DNA of 64,000 nucleotides from Salminus brasiliensis (lineage: Eukaryota > Chordata > Actinopteri > Characiformes > Bryconidae). Location of the stretch: NCBI RefSeq assembly GCF_030463535.1, contig NC_132894.1, positions 11,489,933 to 11,553,932 of the forward strand, written 5' to 3'. This document shows, in pieces, positions 36,650 to 49,529 of the stretch. Each line of letters begins with the position of its first letter. The first letter of the stretch is position 1. The notes under the pieces were generated by a model that saw only the letters and a list, made by a program, of their open reading frames with translations, ran no database searches and was not told where the DNA came from. A program made the position numbers and the translations under genes.

Positions 36650-36840
36650 AATTACATTTAAGGCATTTAGCTGACTCTCTTATCTAGAGTGACTTACAAA
36701 AGTGCTTTGCTGTTTACTAAGGGTATAAAAATACCCTTAGCTAATTTGTATAGACTAGGATCCAAAGATACCTCTTAAGCCTAGATACTACTAAACACAA
36801 AAGTCAGTATGGAGACCATAACACTTGAATTTGAGTTATG
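36650..36840 (+). repeat. Common fish MITE-like repeat
   Basis: 'acatttaaggcatttagctga' then 'tcttatctagagtgacttac' is a phrase dispersed through many teleost genomes. An internal 'gggtataaaaataccc' palindrome lies at 36721-36736. Identification is from memory. Confidence 0.5.
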
Positions 36841-37705
36841 GTTGGTATCATTGATGACTAAAACGACTTGCCATAGACCCACATATCTGTAAATGCATTT
36901 TGACTAGTACAGTAGTTAATAATAGTGATGTGCATTTATGAAATGCACAGTTTGAGCTCTAATATAATTTCAGATAAGATTTGACAAGTCAAAACACATA
37001 CATTATGATCCATTCCATCACCAGTACATGAAGTAATGACTAGCCTAACCGGGTATTGGATGATAACTACAATATAATAAGATAGCTTTTGATGTGTACT
37101 ATATACTGTATTAGTGTTTTTTGTTTTTTTGTTTTTTTTTTAGCAAATAATCACTTACTGTCCACATACATCACTTGTTATTTCTTTTGCACAGTGCTGT
37201 ATTTTACTAAATAAAAAAAAGCTATTATGCTTGTAATAATTACAAAGTTAATCATTAGTTGTTAATCGAGTAGTTATTAATTAAGTGTGCCTAATAATGC
37301 TTGTATCTCCATTTTCAATGTTTGTCAAAATTGGGCCATAAATAGACCCACAGAATTGCTCCAAATGAATGAATGGAACAAACTGGAGTCAAATCTTTCT
37401 ACATTGACTGCCATTTAGTAAGTTTAAGTGTTTCCTTTTCCTGTAAACATGCCAATTTACTTTACGGCTCTTTAAAGAACCTTTAAAAAATAGACATAAG
37501 TATATTAAATAAATAGATATATAGTATATTATAGTAGATAGTATTTAACTCATTGTATATTGATATCTTTTTATTTAAAATGATAACTTTCCAGGTAAAA
37601 AACATATACTTTCTGTACACCCAGTCTAAAACATGCATAATTATTTAATAATTAATTGGTCACTTTTCATATTCAATTCAAGATCATTGTGATTGTAATA
37701 CTTGT
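36841..37705. other. AT-rich intergenic DNA
   Basis: Nothing recognised. Confidence 0.45.
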
Positions 37706-37711
37706 TTTATT
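37706..37711 (-). terminator. Possible polyadenylation signal of the second chemokine gene
   Basis: AATAAA on the minus strand, about 670 bp after the stop codon at 38383. It is the first good signal downstream that I noticed. Confidence 0.35.
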
Positions 37712-38382
37712 AAAAACAACAAACACATTACACATTTCTCCACATGTATAGTCTTACACAATACAGTATACAGCCATTTAATGCAAAAGAAAAAAACATT
37801 AATCTGGAAAAAAGGCTCAACATCTGTCTTGGAAAAGCTTAAAAACCTGTTTTGGAAACACAGAAAGGACTGAGCACAACAGAGTGCAACAGTACAACAT
37901 TCAGCACGACACAACATTATAGAACATGGTCTTTAAAACTCATTGTGCACAGTGAAATACGGTGTAGACATTCAAAGCTGGTGTACTACCAACCAAGCTA
38001 AAAACGTGTCAGCATAAAACACATTGCATTCTAAGTGGCAAAGTCTGTATATGCTTACTCTACTCTTTGCTTTGCTTGAATGGAAATGTGTGACATAATT
38101 AAGTTCACATGATTATTTATGGTTTTGATTATGTATAAAAGGCTCAGAGTGAAGCTTAAAGAAACTTGTGCACTTACAACCAACCTCAATCCCTTCTCCA
38201 CATGGCTCTACATTCCTTACAGTGAATAATACATTAAGGTTATGAGCTGTAGGCACCCAGTCATACACAGGAGTTTACTGACATTGCTCATGGTGACCAC
38301 GCTACATCTTGAAGACCAGAAGAAAGACTATTGGTCTCAATATAACTGTGTTTTTCATCATAAAGGCCCTCAGAGTGGTCTT

Positions 38383-39675
38383 TCAGTTGCCTTTTTTTTT
38401 GTCCACTGTGGTCATCAGGTCTTTCACCCACTGCTTTTGGGGGTCACCGCAGAATGTCTTCGATTTCTTCAGTGTGAATCTTTATTGGAAATAAAATAAA
38501 ATGTATTTTAGCCAATCCAAGTTTGGTTCAATACAAGTTTATATGCAGTCACAGCTTTTAGCTAGAAATGGCTTTGCAAAAGCATGATTTTGTACTGCAG
38601 GTTGAAACAGTAGATGCAGTCACTTTGTGTAGTGTTTACATTGCGATTGTAGTTACTCAGTGACTGAACAGCAGGCAAGCCGCATAACGAGACAGTGAAA
38701 GAATACCAGACTCCCACTGGAAATGCAAGCAGTTTTTTTTGGGAAATTCTTCACTTTCTGAGAACAGCTTGGGAAAATAGCCAGAACTTACACAATAGCA
38801 GGGATGTTGCACCCCCCGTCAGTGTGCTGAAGTCTGTAGCTCACTACCCTTCGTTTGACGATGTTTTTCACCTCGTTAGCGTACTTTAAGCAACAATTTT
38901 CATAGGTACCTGTTGTAAGGAGAGTATAAGGGAAATTTAGATACAAGTGGATGAGTTATGCTTTACTGTAACATGCTAACAAATGTCATGATCAGATGCA
39001 CATTCAATAGAACCTAATGTAATATTACTGCTACTGCAAACTTGAGGTAACAAATGCCAAAATTCCCACCTATTTGCAAAAGCAGAACTGTACTGAATTG
39101 GAGGGCTATTTTGTCTATTAGAACCAATTATTTAAAAAAAATGCACTCTTCAGCGATTCTTTAACCTCTTAAGCAAAATGCACTATTCAGTGGTTTCAGA
39201 TCCCGCCAGTTTGCACGGAATTACTGTTCTCCATGAAACACTTGTAATTACTGGGTAACAAGTTGAGTTTAAGAGGCTAAAGAATATTGGGTCTCATTCA
39301 CCAAATGTGTTGCTGAGAAATGTCCTAACAGAAAGTCTATGACAGATTCATGACATTCTCGAAAATCCCAAATAAAAAGATTTGATGATTATCAGAATAT
39401 TCAGAATATGTAAAACTTGTTAAAACTGTTTTTTTAAAAAGACATTTTTACTCTTAAGGATGGTTGATAGAATAAGACCCAATATTTGTGAACGAGCTGT
39501 ACAAGAACGTAACAAAGTTAACACCCAACAATAAAGGTCTTATAATAAAGGCTATAACCACTAAACATCTGGATCACTTCTGAAACAAATGACAGCATAA
39601 TAAGCAATTACCTTGTGCCAAACTTGGGTACATGCAAGCGAGGAGCAGGAGTAAGAAGAGTGCACGAGTCTTCAT
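38383..39675 (-). CDS. CC chemokine, CCL25-like
   Basis: Secreted leukocyte attractant. Minus-strand exons: 39675-39612, 38909-38792 and 38479-38383 (279 nt, 92 aa, the usual CC chemokine size), with GT-AG introns of phase 1 and 2. Exon 1 gives the signal peptide MKTRALFLLLLLACMYPSLA. Exon 2 starts GTYENCC, with KRRVVSYRLQ and GGCNIPAIV. Exon 3 completes FTLKKSKTFCGDPQKQWVKDLM, an amphipathic final helix. All four cysteines are present. The YR-Q / GxCNxPA / CGxP pattern is closest by eye to CCL25, the thymus and gut chemokine, but fish have many CC genes and the orthologue needs a tree. The reading frame ends just after a run of nine A (KKK), where a one-base slip would change the last residues. 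Confidence 0.82.
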
Positions 39676-39699
39676 GGCTTCACTCTGTCTGATCTTATC

Positions 39700-42435
39700 T
39701 TAGGAAGTACAGATGAGCTCTTCTCACAAACCAGCTGCAAATGGACCTGATCCTTTTTTTTTTTTAGGTATGTGTGTAAAGCGTGCCTGGCGTGAAGATC
39801 AAGATCAAGTCAGGTCGGAATATGTACCGTGGAAGAGACAGCAGTAGTGCTGCTGCTCATTTTGAGTTTACTGCACTTCCGTTTTTGAGAGCTTCTGCCC
39901 ATTTATGGCAGTCCACGCCTCTTAAAGACATTTACATAAGAAGTAGTGCAGATTACTTGGAACCAATTTTTTTTTTTTTGAGTGAATTGTTCATGGAGAA
40001 AGGGACACATTTTATGCTGGCCCCATGAAGAAATAGTCATGCTCAAAGTATAGGAAAGTACCTAGTAAAATTGATGGAAACTTCTTTTGTCCCTATTCAA
40101 CTAAGCTACCTATGTTGGCATTGTGCAATATCCTTGGCACACTTCTTTTTCTTTAGCCCTTTTACTGTTGATGTACTTGAGGCACTCAAGGCCAATAAAA
40201 ACAATCAAATATTGTGCAATGAGACAGCCGAACTCCCATGAGGCCATATACAGCTACGAACATGCCCATGTGTTCTATAATTTTGGCTGAAATACAAGAA
40301 ACGTACGAGTCGTTAGTCCTCTCTAGTGAAAAGCTATTAGCGTAGAGGCCAATCAGTGTCAAACGCAACACTAACAGTACAGGCTGGCTGTAAATCCTAT
40401 GTGTTCTTTAAAGTGGTTGTTCAGTTCATGCAAGCATTTATTTGCATGCGCAAAAATGAAATTAGAGTAGCTTAACCCCTAAACACAGCAAAGCTTATTA
40501 CAAACATATATTGAGGTGTATTACTCAGTAACTACAAGGACCTCTGTACAAACTGGTGGGACTATTCTTTGGTAATAGAAGTTTATAACACTTAAGGTGT
40601 TCTGGAAACTGTATTCACTTTTTTCATACTTGAATTATGAGAGTTCTGCACATTGAGGTGACATACCATGAACCTTAAACATTGTTGTCTCTTTTTTGAA
40701 AAGAAAATCCCACACAATCAAAACTAAGCTATGTGACAACCCCTGGTAATATGCATTTTGTATGTCTTTTGCAGTAAAGAAAGACCCAGAAGAGAGATGT
40801 TTGACAACCTAAAAAACAACAACATCTTGTTCAGACCAACCTGGCACTACACACTTTAGTTCTGTTAGCTTGTTAGCTATGTTTTGCTTGAGCAAACTCA
40901 TAAATCGTTGAGGAAAATAGAGGATGAGTGCTACCTTTACCGTTACTTTTTTTTTTTGTTATTTTGCCGTATACTCACCCCTGAAAGCAGTATTCCCTCC
41001 ACTGACTGACAGAAAGTTCTGACTGGTTCATACAATTTTACAGTGTCCATTGTTTGGTTTGGAAGAGGGTCTGGGAAGGAAACCCTAGAGTTGCTTGTAG
41101 CAGCTGTAAAACAGGGCTGTAAAATACCAAAACCCCAAGACTGTTAAATAACAATCTTGGCTCATTTGATTTACATCCCCTAGATTTACATACACTCAGC
41201 CCACAAGAGAAAGCCTTTCAAAACACTGTCACTTCAGGAGAACATAATGTTTTTGATACTTGTTGTCCAATGTCTAAGACAAGCATACACATCAGTCAAG
41301 GAAAACGAGTTTCTAGGTAAACCAGGCTTTGTATGGTTATATTGTTCTAAAGAATCTAAAGAATCATTTAAAATATGGTTCTGTGTAGTGCCCAAAAGGT
41401 TCAACTATAAGGTTCTATAAAAACATTAGAATTGAAATGCTTTCTTGAGTTGCCATGGTTCTGGTTATAACAAATGTTGAAAGTTTAGTTATACGGTCTT
41501 AAAAAAATAATAGTGCTAAAAGGATGAATAGTGGGATGGAAGCAGTCTCTAAATGGAGCTGGACTGTGGGCCTCCAGGGCCAAGGTTTGGGCCATTGTTC
41601 TAAGGTATGGCTCAAAGAATTTCTATTTTTTGTGTACCTCCAACTTGCAGAATAGAGTAGGAACAGCACACTTTCTACTGCATGTCTCATCACCAACAAT
41701 GTCATGTACCTAACTTGCAATGGTCCAGTTTTCTTTACTCAAATAAGCTTAAGGCTATACTACAAAGAGAATGCCCAATGGTGAATCGCCATTGAGGCTA
41801 TGACCAACGTTTGGAAAACTGGCCTATGGTATTTGTTTAAACCCAGTATAAAAAAAGAAACAAACTGCATGTGTGGAATTGAAGGGGAACTACGTCTACA
41901 TTTTTAAAGATAGTTACGCAGACCTCCCAATGAAACTGATTAAACTATATATTTTTTTTATATAAACATGCTAATTCTGCTTACATAAACTATAACACAC
42001 TTTGGAATTTTGTGTGTAATTATGTGCTTTGATTAATTCAAACCCATAAAGTATATGATTTTAACACCATGTTCTTAAGACTGTTTTTTGTTTTTAGACC
42101 TGCCACTGACAGCAATATCTCTGATAGACAAGTGTATTTGATGCCAAGATGCCGTGTTGTGAAAGTATGTTCTGTGTAAGATTTTTTGTGTAATAGTTCT
42201 CTGCAAAAACTTGTCTTAACACATTTCTTTAAAACATTAATTAGATCATGCAGAAAAGAATTTAACAGGGTAAATGGTCTGTTCCTGCCACTGAAAACTT
42301 TCTTACTGACGTTGCAAGATCTATGAATCGTTGCACTGTAGGATTTTTGCCCTGCCCTGAGAAGCTTCTCCACCTCACAAGAGAAACTGAAGTTAAAGAA
42401 TTTGCTTGGGAATTTTGCGTCTCAAAAAGAAATGA
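39700..42435. other. Intergenic, nothing firm
   Basis: A fragment with 'ggttct' phrases lies at 41360-41460, and 40650-40720 is similar to 31.25 kb. No exon recognised. Confidence 0.4.
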
Positions 42436-42440
42436 CTATT

Positions 42441-42910
42441 AAGAATGTCCAAATGTTTGTGGACACCCCTCACTCACTGCTGACACAATTGAACACACAC
42501 ACAGCTTGTCTAGTCCTAGTAGAAAAGTATTGCCAATAGAAAGACTCTTTGGAGCAGATTAACAGGAACCTATTGGCACCATGCCTAATGCCAGACATGG
42601 GCTAGTTGGCCATAAAGCCCACCAGCATTTAGCTGTTGAGCAGTGGAACTGTGTTCTCTAAAATGGTGGTGCTCCATCCAAAACTTGGGATGAGTTGGGG
42701 ATTTGGGGATGAAATAAGGTGGTGATCATCCAACATCCTGACCTCACTTACGTGGACTCACTATCACTGAATGCAGCCAAATCCTCACAACAGTGCTCCA
42801 AAATCTAGTAGAAACCCTTCCCTGGAAAGTAGAGACAATTACTCCAACGGAAACAGGATGAACTAATTTTTAATACTCTTGATTTTGGAGGAAACAATGA
42901 ATGAGCAGAT
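42441..42910 (+). mobile_element. Internally deleted Tc1-like element
   Basis: Starts 'gtccaaatgtttgtggacacc' and ends near 'gaaacaatgaatgagcagatgtc', the two ends of a fish Tc1-like family. The middle keeps 'ggcaccatgcctaatgccag' and 'gatgagttggggatttgggg'. The C-terminal coding trace ('atcctcacaacagtgctcca') is frameshifted. Most of the transposase is gone. Confidence 0.6.
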
Positions 42911-43074
42911 GTCTTTAATCTATATACACATTTTGTTGTTTTTGCCTCATTTACAATGCACTACTTACAAGGCAATACTCTACTTGTTTAATATATTTAA
43001 CACTGATTACAAAACCATAACACTCTTATTCAAGGCTTCTTTTTCTTCTAATTATTTATTATAAATAATAATTA

Positions 43075-43390
43075 ACAGTTGGCTATCCTGCTTGCTGGGA
43101 ACACTACACTGACATTCTGTGTTTGAGAGCTTCTCAAATGTAGCAGCTGTAACAAAAGCGGGGGGGGGGGGGGGTCTTCAGTCAACGCTTGAAGACAGTG
43201 AACAACTCTGGTGTTCGGACCTCCAAGGGGACGTTCGTTCCACCACTTCGGTGCCAGGACATCGTGGATCCTGTGGATCTTAAAGCATAGTGGGTCAAGC
43301 CAAAGAGCTGTACAGATCGGCTTTTGACCATTGCCATCAAGTGCAAACAGGCTGGTCCATTCTTGTTTTTGTAGTGTAATTTTATTACCT
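43075..43390 (-). repeat. Unclassified dispersed repeat with a poly-G run
   Basis: The minus-strand frame is open for about 110 codons (e.g. PKWWNERPLGGPNTRVVHCLQAL), wording I have seen in fish dispersed repeats, but I cannot name the class. A run of 15 G (43160-43174) interrupts it. Confidence 0.4.
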
Positions 43391-44935
43391 GAACCTAAAA
43401 TGAATCTACTACACCTCAACCTACACTTAACCTACTACACCTCAACCTACACTTAACCTACTAAACCTCAACCTACACTTAACCTACTACACCTCAACCT
43501 ACACTTAACCTACTACACTTCAACCTACACTTAACCTACTACACCTCAACCTAAACTTAACCTACTACACCTCAACCTAAACTTAACCTACTATACCTCG
43601 ACCTACACTTAACCTACTATACCTCGACCTACACTTAACCTACTACATCTCAACCTAAACTTAACCTACTATACCTCAACCTACACTTAACCTACTACAC
43701 CTCAACCTAAACTTAACCTACTATACCTCAACCTACACTTAACCTACTATACCTCGACCTACACTTAACCTACTACATCTCAACCTAAACTTAACCTACT
43801 ACACCTCAACCTACACTTAATCTACTACACCTCAACCTACACTTAACCTACTACACCTCAACCTACACTTAACCTACTACACCTCAACCTACACTTAACC
43901 TACTACACCTCGACCTACACTTAACCTACTATACCTCGACCTACACTTAACCTACTACATCTCAACCTAAACTTAACCTACTATACCTCAACCTACACTT
44001 AACCTACTACACCTCAACCTACACTTAACCTACTACATCTCAACCTAAACTTAACCTACTATACCTCAACCTACACTTAACCTACTACACCTCAACCTAC
44101 ACTTAACCCACTACAGCTCAACCTACACTTAACCTACTATACCTCAACCTACACTTAACCTACTATACCTTGACCTACACTTAACCTACTATACCTCGAC
44201 CTACACTTAACCTACTACATCTCAACCTAAACTTAACCTACTATACTTCGACCTACACTTAACCTACTATACCTCGACCTACACTTAACCTACTACATCT
44301 CAACCTAAACTTAACCTACTATACCTCAACCTACACTTAACCTACTATACCTCAACCTACACTTAACCCACTACAGCTCAACCTACACTTAACCTACTAC
44401 ACCTCAACCTACACTTAACCTACTTTACCTTAACCTACACTTAACCTACTATACCTCAACCTACACTTAACCTACTATACTTCGACCTACACTTAACCTA
44501 CTATACCTCAACCTACACTTAACCTACTATACCTCAACTTACACTTAACCCACTACAGCTCAACCTACACTTAACCCACTACAGCTCAACCTACACTTAA
44601 CCTACTACACCTCAACCTACACTTAACCTACTACACTTTCACTTACACTTAACCTACTATACCTCAACCTACACTTAACCTACTATACTTCGACCTACAC
44701 TTAACCCACTACAGCTCAACCTACACTTAACCTACTATACCTCAACCTACACTTAACCTACTATACCTCAACCTACACTTAACCCACTACAGCTCAACCT
44801 ACACTTAACCTACTACACCTCAACCTACACTTAACCTACTATACCTCAACCTGCACTTAACCTACTACACCTCAACCTACACTTAACCTACTACACTTTC
44901 ACTTACACTTAACCTACTATACCTCAATGTAATTC
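43391..44935. repeat. 26-bp minisatellite, about 59 units, with 260-bp higher-order periodicity
   Basis: The unit is 'cctactacacctcaacctac' plus 'acttaa' (26 bp), itself two related half-units. Variant units recur at exact multiples of 26: 'acatctc' at 43645, 43775, 43957, 44035, 44217 and 44295 (gaps 130, 182, 78, 182, 78), 'ctacagctc' at 44111 and 44371 (260), and 'ctacactttc' at 44631 and 44891 (260). Ten-unit blocks have therefore been duplicated. The right flank (44936-45000) decays into 'ccctaaccctaacc'-like text. Confidence 0.95.
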
Positions 44936-45000
44936 TAACCTAAACTTCGCCTGACCTTTAACATAGCCCTAACCCTAACCATAAACCTAAATATAACCCA

Positions 45001-46445
45001 GTTGAATGTGAAATGTGAATGCGAGTTTCTGTCCATAAATTACACTGTGGCACTGCTGTTTTCCCAATCCTTCTTCAAGTACATTACAGGCCAGGTTGTG
45101 TGTATTTGGCAGAACAGTGCCACCAGTGGGCGAGAGCTCCTTGTAGTCATAAAATATGTACAATGTCTTCGTGGAAATTTTATGAATATTTTTGGTGTGA
45201 ACTTTTATGGTATATAAACAAATTTGCAAATTGACCCGGTGCATGATTAACCATCCAGAAGTTGAATATTTTTCTCCATAAACATTGTCTTTAGCTCAAA
45301 TAATATTATTTATTCAATATTTAGTGTTTTTAGAATTTAGATTTAGAAGTAAACAGAAGTTAGTCAGAAGTAAATTTAGAAGTCCAGAAGTTAATCACAT
45401 TGCGTATAATTTTACTCTTTTTATTCTCTCTTCAATGCTCTATATGATCCAAACAGTGTGTGTAATACAAACATCTGCAGGGTTGCAAAAACATTAATTT
45501 AATATTTTTTTACATCCATGTTTATTACACTGATTAAGTCCAACAGAAAGCAGAAGCCCAGCATTTTTCAAATTGACATAACAAAGTTAAAACCAATATT
45601 ACTATTCTACTGGTAAGCATGTGTGTGTGTGTTAGTGCATGCATGTATGTACACATACGTGTTGCAGGAGATTTTGAGAACCATGTTTGGTGTGTTTTTG
45701 TGTTTTTAGTTAGCCCTCATCCTCATCCTTGTCCCACACATTTTTTACAACACAGTTACATCCATGACCTGATTAGGACCATATGTGCCAAATTCCAAGG
45801 CAGTCACAACTATATTTTAAAACTATGTGTGTTTGCCTATAAAAAAAAAACATTGATATATTGATTATAAGAACAAGAGTTTGTTCCCACTACTCCCAAT
45901 ACTTTCTAAACATAAAAAAATGATTGCAGCTTTAATAAATCTGTGCAATACAGTCCTATGGAATTGATCAACCATGGATAGATGGATACAAACAGGAACG
46001 AATTTTATGTTTATTATATTGTGTGATTACAGTTAAGGAGAATCTGATAGGTGTTAATTGTAAGATCATCTTAACTGGTAGTATAGAGTATACAGTGTAA
46101 TGTTTGCTCAACCAATTGAGAGACAAATTGATGGTATAATGCTTTCAGGAAAAACAGCTCAAGTCAGTTAAGTCTTCAGTTGTGTGGACCATGAAATTCC
46201 TGGGTATTTGATGAATAGCTTTGCATTTCATTTTATGAGATTCCTATGACTTTTAGCATGTTCTCCCTTTTCTGCTTTATTGATATATCCAAAGAACACA
46301 ATTTATTCTTCTCTAGAGAATTTCTTTATGCAAAATATTTCCAAATCAGAATTCTTCTCCTCAACTAATGCCACACTGTGTTGAAATGGAATGGAGTGAA
46401 TTTACTTAATTCATCCATATGTATAATTTCTACATGAATATTGAA
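45001..46445. other. Intergenic, nothing recognised
   Basis: AT-rich, no exon or clear repeat. Confidence 0.45.
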
Positions 46446-46451
46446 TTACAG

Positions 46452-47070
46452 ACAGGGTCATAAGTATTTGGACAGACTCAATTTGTATAATGTTGCCTCT
46501 GTACACCACAATGAATTTGAAATGAGGCAGTTAGGATGTGTAGAAGTGTAGACTTTCAGGTTTTGTTCAGTTCAAATATTGTTAAACAACTGTTTATGTC
46601 TACATTTTACAGGCTCAAAAGTAACTGGATAATTAACTGAGCAGTTTCATGTCCAGGTGCGGCCAGTTTCTTTTTAATTTTGTGTAGCTGTTCATGAAAC
46701 ATTTAATAACAGAAACTCAAAAGAGTCAAAAAAGTCAAAAGCTCTCTCAAGTAGGAAGGTGTATCATTGTCAAAGTCTTCAAAGCATACCACACCATCTG
46801 TCAAACATGGTGGAGGCACTGTTAAGACATGAGCATGTATGGCTACCAGTGGAACTCGGTCACTGTTTTTTATTAATGATGTGACTGCTGATAGAAGTAG
46901 CAGCTTGAATTACTTTAAATATACAGCTATTCGTTCTGCTATGAGTTAAACGCTACAAAAATGATAGGATGGTGCTTGCCAGTAGAGAAGGATTTGGTCA
47001 TTCCCATGGCTTTCAGACTTTTGGAAGTTGTTAGCCTTATTCATTTTAAATGAGGAGGTGGAGTAATGTC
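46452..47070 (+). mobile_element. Deleted Tc1-like element with recognisable left terminus
   Basis: The left end 'agggtcataagtatttggaca' (46454) is a known style of fish Tc1-like terminus. Inside, 'gtcaaacatggtggaggcac' (46800) is the HGGG region and 'gcatgtatggctaccagtgg' follows. Large internal deletions. Same family as 33560-34165. Confidence 0.65.
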
Positions 47071-47079
47071 ATTTTACTA

Positions 47080-48265
47080 AAGGATGTCTGTAAAAGTAAT
47101 GACTGATTTGAAAAAACTGCAAAAAGCACATTCAGTGCATCACTTTTTTCAGTTTTTCAGTTTTTAAGCTGTGCTGGTGCTGCGCCTGTGCTCTTCTGAT
47201 TGAGACCATGTATTGGAATTCGAGTAGAAACTTTAGAGGCCATTGCGCTGAGAAAAGACCAGCTTTAGTTAGTGAGTTATGTTTGTATATTTCAGGGGAA
47301 ATGCTTTGGAGCATTATCCTTCTCATAGAAGCAACACTATTCGATTGCATTTTGGCAGAAGCTACCAGTTTTTTTTTTTCAGAACACCCTGGAACACTTC
47401 AATAGCATGCACTTTCACAAGATTCCCATGACTTCTGGGAAGGAAAACAGTCAATCACCACACACACACACACACACACATATTGGCATGCTTCGCAGAG
47501 CAGGCGGTTCTTTTCTGCCTTACTATCTTGTGTTAATATCCAGCTCACACGTGGTGTTTGTGGCCAAATAAAACCTTCTGACTGCAGAACCCAGGACATG
47601 TCAGAGTTTCAGCGACACTTCATGAACTGCACTTATTTGTATAGTTTGATGAATGGATGGCTCATGTTTCTCTCTGGTAAACAGCTGTTTTTTGTTAAAG
47701 GAGTGAAAACAGTGGACATCTGCATTTCTCCAACTGTGAACCATGAAGAACAGGCTTTGCCTTTTGAACCCTCCTCTTCCTCCCTGTGGGGGCCAACAGC
47801 ACAGCACACTCTTAGACAGCTCGCTCACTTTGGCAGTGGTTTTAAACGTCTAATTTATTGCATGTGGGCCTATTTTTATTGACCTTCTCCGTGTTGATTG
47901 ATGAGTACTTTAATGAGAGACACACATGCGTCACACCATGTTTATGGCCAAGCGAAAGTATAAAAGAAAATCTGGGTGTCCCAATAATTCTGAGAAAACT
48001 TGGAAGTGAATAAAAGAATTTAGAGACAGAGAAATAACTTAATTAATAGGAGAGAGGGGGCACAAACTGCCACGTTTAGGCTTTTTGAGCGATTCAGCAC
48101 AAAAGCAACCTGCTCTGCTCTACTACAAATAAGGACATAAACACTGTTTGCAGCACTGACTGTTTACGAATGTTTCGGCTGAAAGAAGAGTGAGTGCAAG
48201 CATAACAGCGTAACCCATGGATGGGGTAATTTGTAACAGATTGGCTAGGGGATAGCTGTAAGCTA
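47080..48265. other. Intergenic, nothing firm
   Basis: Contains a (CA)n tract at 47457-47480. The open frame at 47598-47882 has no recognisable domain. Confidence 0.4.
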
Positions 48266-48269
48266 AATA

Positions 48270-48720
48270 TTCTATTTAATTCAACTTTACTGTCATTATA
48301 CTAACACAGGTTGTACTGTGCAATAAAATACTGTTAGGCTACATCCCTGGTGCAGAATATGTAGAACATGATACAATAGTGCAGAGACAAAAGACAAAAC
48401 ATGAGACAGGTTGCATAGACAATAAGCACAAAGACAATAAATACAACACATGCAAAAATATACAATTATGTACATGTACATGTGCAAATGCATGCATGAT
48501 GAGGTCCAGACTAAGTTACTACACTAACAGCAAAATGAAGTAAATATATAGAGCAGTGATGTGTCATGAGTGTAAATGGAGGAGTAAAACAGGGAGTTCA
48601 GGAGTGTATGCTAAGGTATTCCAGTCTGGTGTTGTAAATAGCATCACATATGTAAACAAATGTACAGTGCAGTAATGAGTATAGCTCAGCAGCTTCTGCC
48701 AGGTGCTACTAAAGGTCTAC
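48270..48720 (-). repeat. LINE 3' UTR fragment
   Basis: 'taattcaactttactgtcatta' then 'tgtgcaataaaatac' and 'acaataaatacaacacatgc' resemble, in reverse, the 3' UTR of the LINE at 24.8 kb. No coding part remains. Confidence 0.5.
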
Positions 48721-49224
48721 TAAAAAGTCTAGAAAATAGTACATACAAGTTAATATAGTTAATTTAACATAGTTTTGATATACATAACATATCTGCATCA
48801 ACACAACTAAGACATGTCACGGATGGCAAATGAGTGTTTTTGACACAGTGTTTACTTTGAGAAGCTTAGGTGTAACACTGGCTGTGACTGATATGAGCAG
48901 TATTGAGTATGTCAACCATTTTTTTCTATGTGTCCAAATCGTGACGTGGAATTAGAACATGATTTTCTCATGACTCGTAATTTAGAGTAACATCGTAGTG
49001 TCTGCATTTTTTGTCTCTATTTGTCCAATCAGCTAATAAGCACTTTAAGAAATGATGCATAAATGAATCCACCTCTGTAGTCAATAGAAAGGTGAAGTAC
49101 AACCTTTATTTTCCCATAAAGTGTACAAAGGATATAAAGACCAAGGCACTATGTGTCATAAAGCTCGCTTCTTCCCCAAAGAAGTCTGAAACAGTCTGAT
49201 TCTGCCTGTGCTTAATATACTGTC

Positions 49225-49310
49225 CTTATCTTTAAGGTAAAGGTGCACGTATTTGTCACTGTACAGTGTACAGCGAAATGTGTCCTCCGCATTTAACCCA
49301 TCTGGTAGTG

Positions 49311-49350
<40 letters not shown>

Positions 49351-49525
49351 TGTGTTAGGGGCAGTGAGTACACACACACCCAGAGCGGTGGGCAGCCAAC
49401 TCCAACGCCCGGGTAGCAGAGAGGGTAAAGGGCCTTGCTCAAGGGACCAACAGTGGCAGCTTGCCAAGCCCGGGAATCGAACCCACAATCCTGTTATCGA
49501 TATCATGGCTTGATGTGATTACCCC
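49225..49525 (-). repeat. tRNA-derived SINE, minus orientation
   Basis: The B box GGTTCGATTCCC is at 49472-49483 on the minus strand. It is followed in SINE sense by 'gcttggcaagctgcc' and 'cttgagcaaggccc'-like text, and a (CA)n expansion at 49312-49346. The same family lies at 59465 in the opposite orientation. Confidence 0.75.
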
Positions 49526-49529
49526 TATG

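Noticed and set aside
43391-44935. Array of short repeats that could suggest a CRISPR
   Set aside because: The 26-bp units are directly tandem without unique spacers, there are no cas genes, and the DNA is vertebrate.
47598-47882. 94-codon plus-strand frame
   Set aside because: No domain, no splice or promoter support, and an antisense frame of similar size; likely chance.
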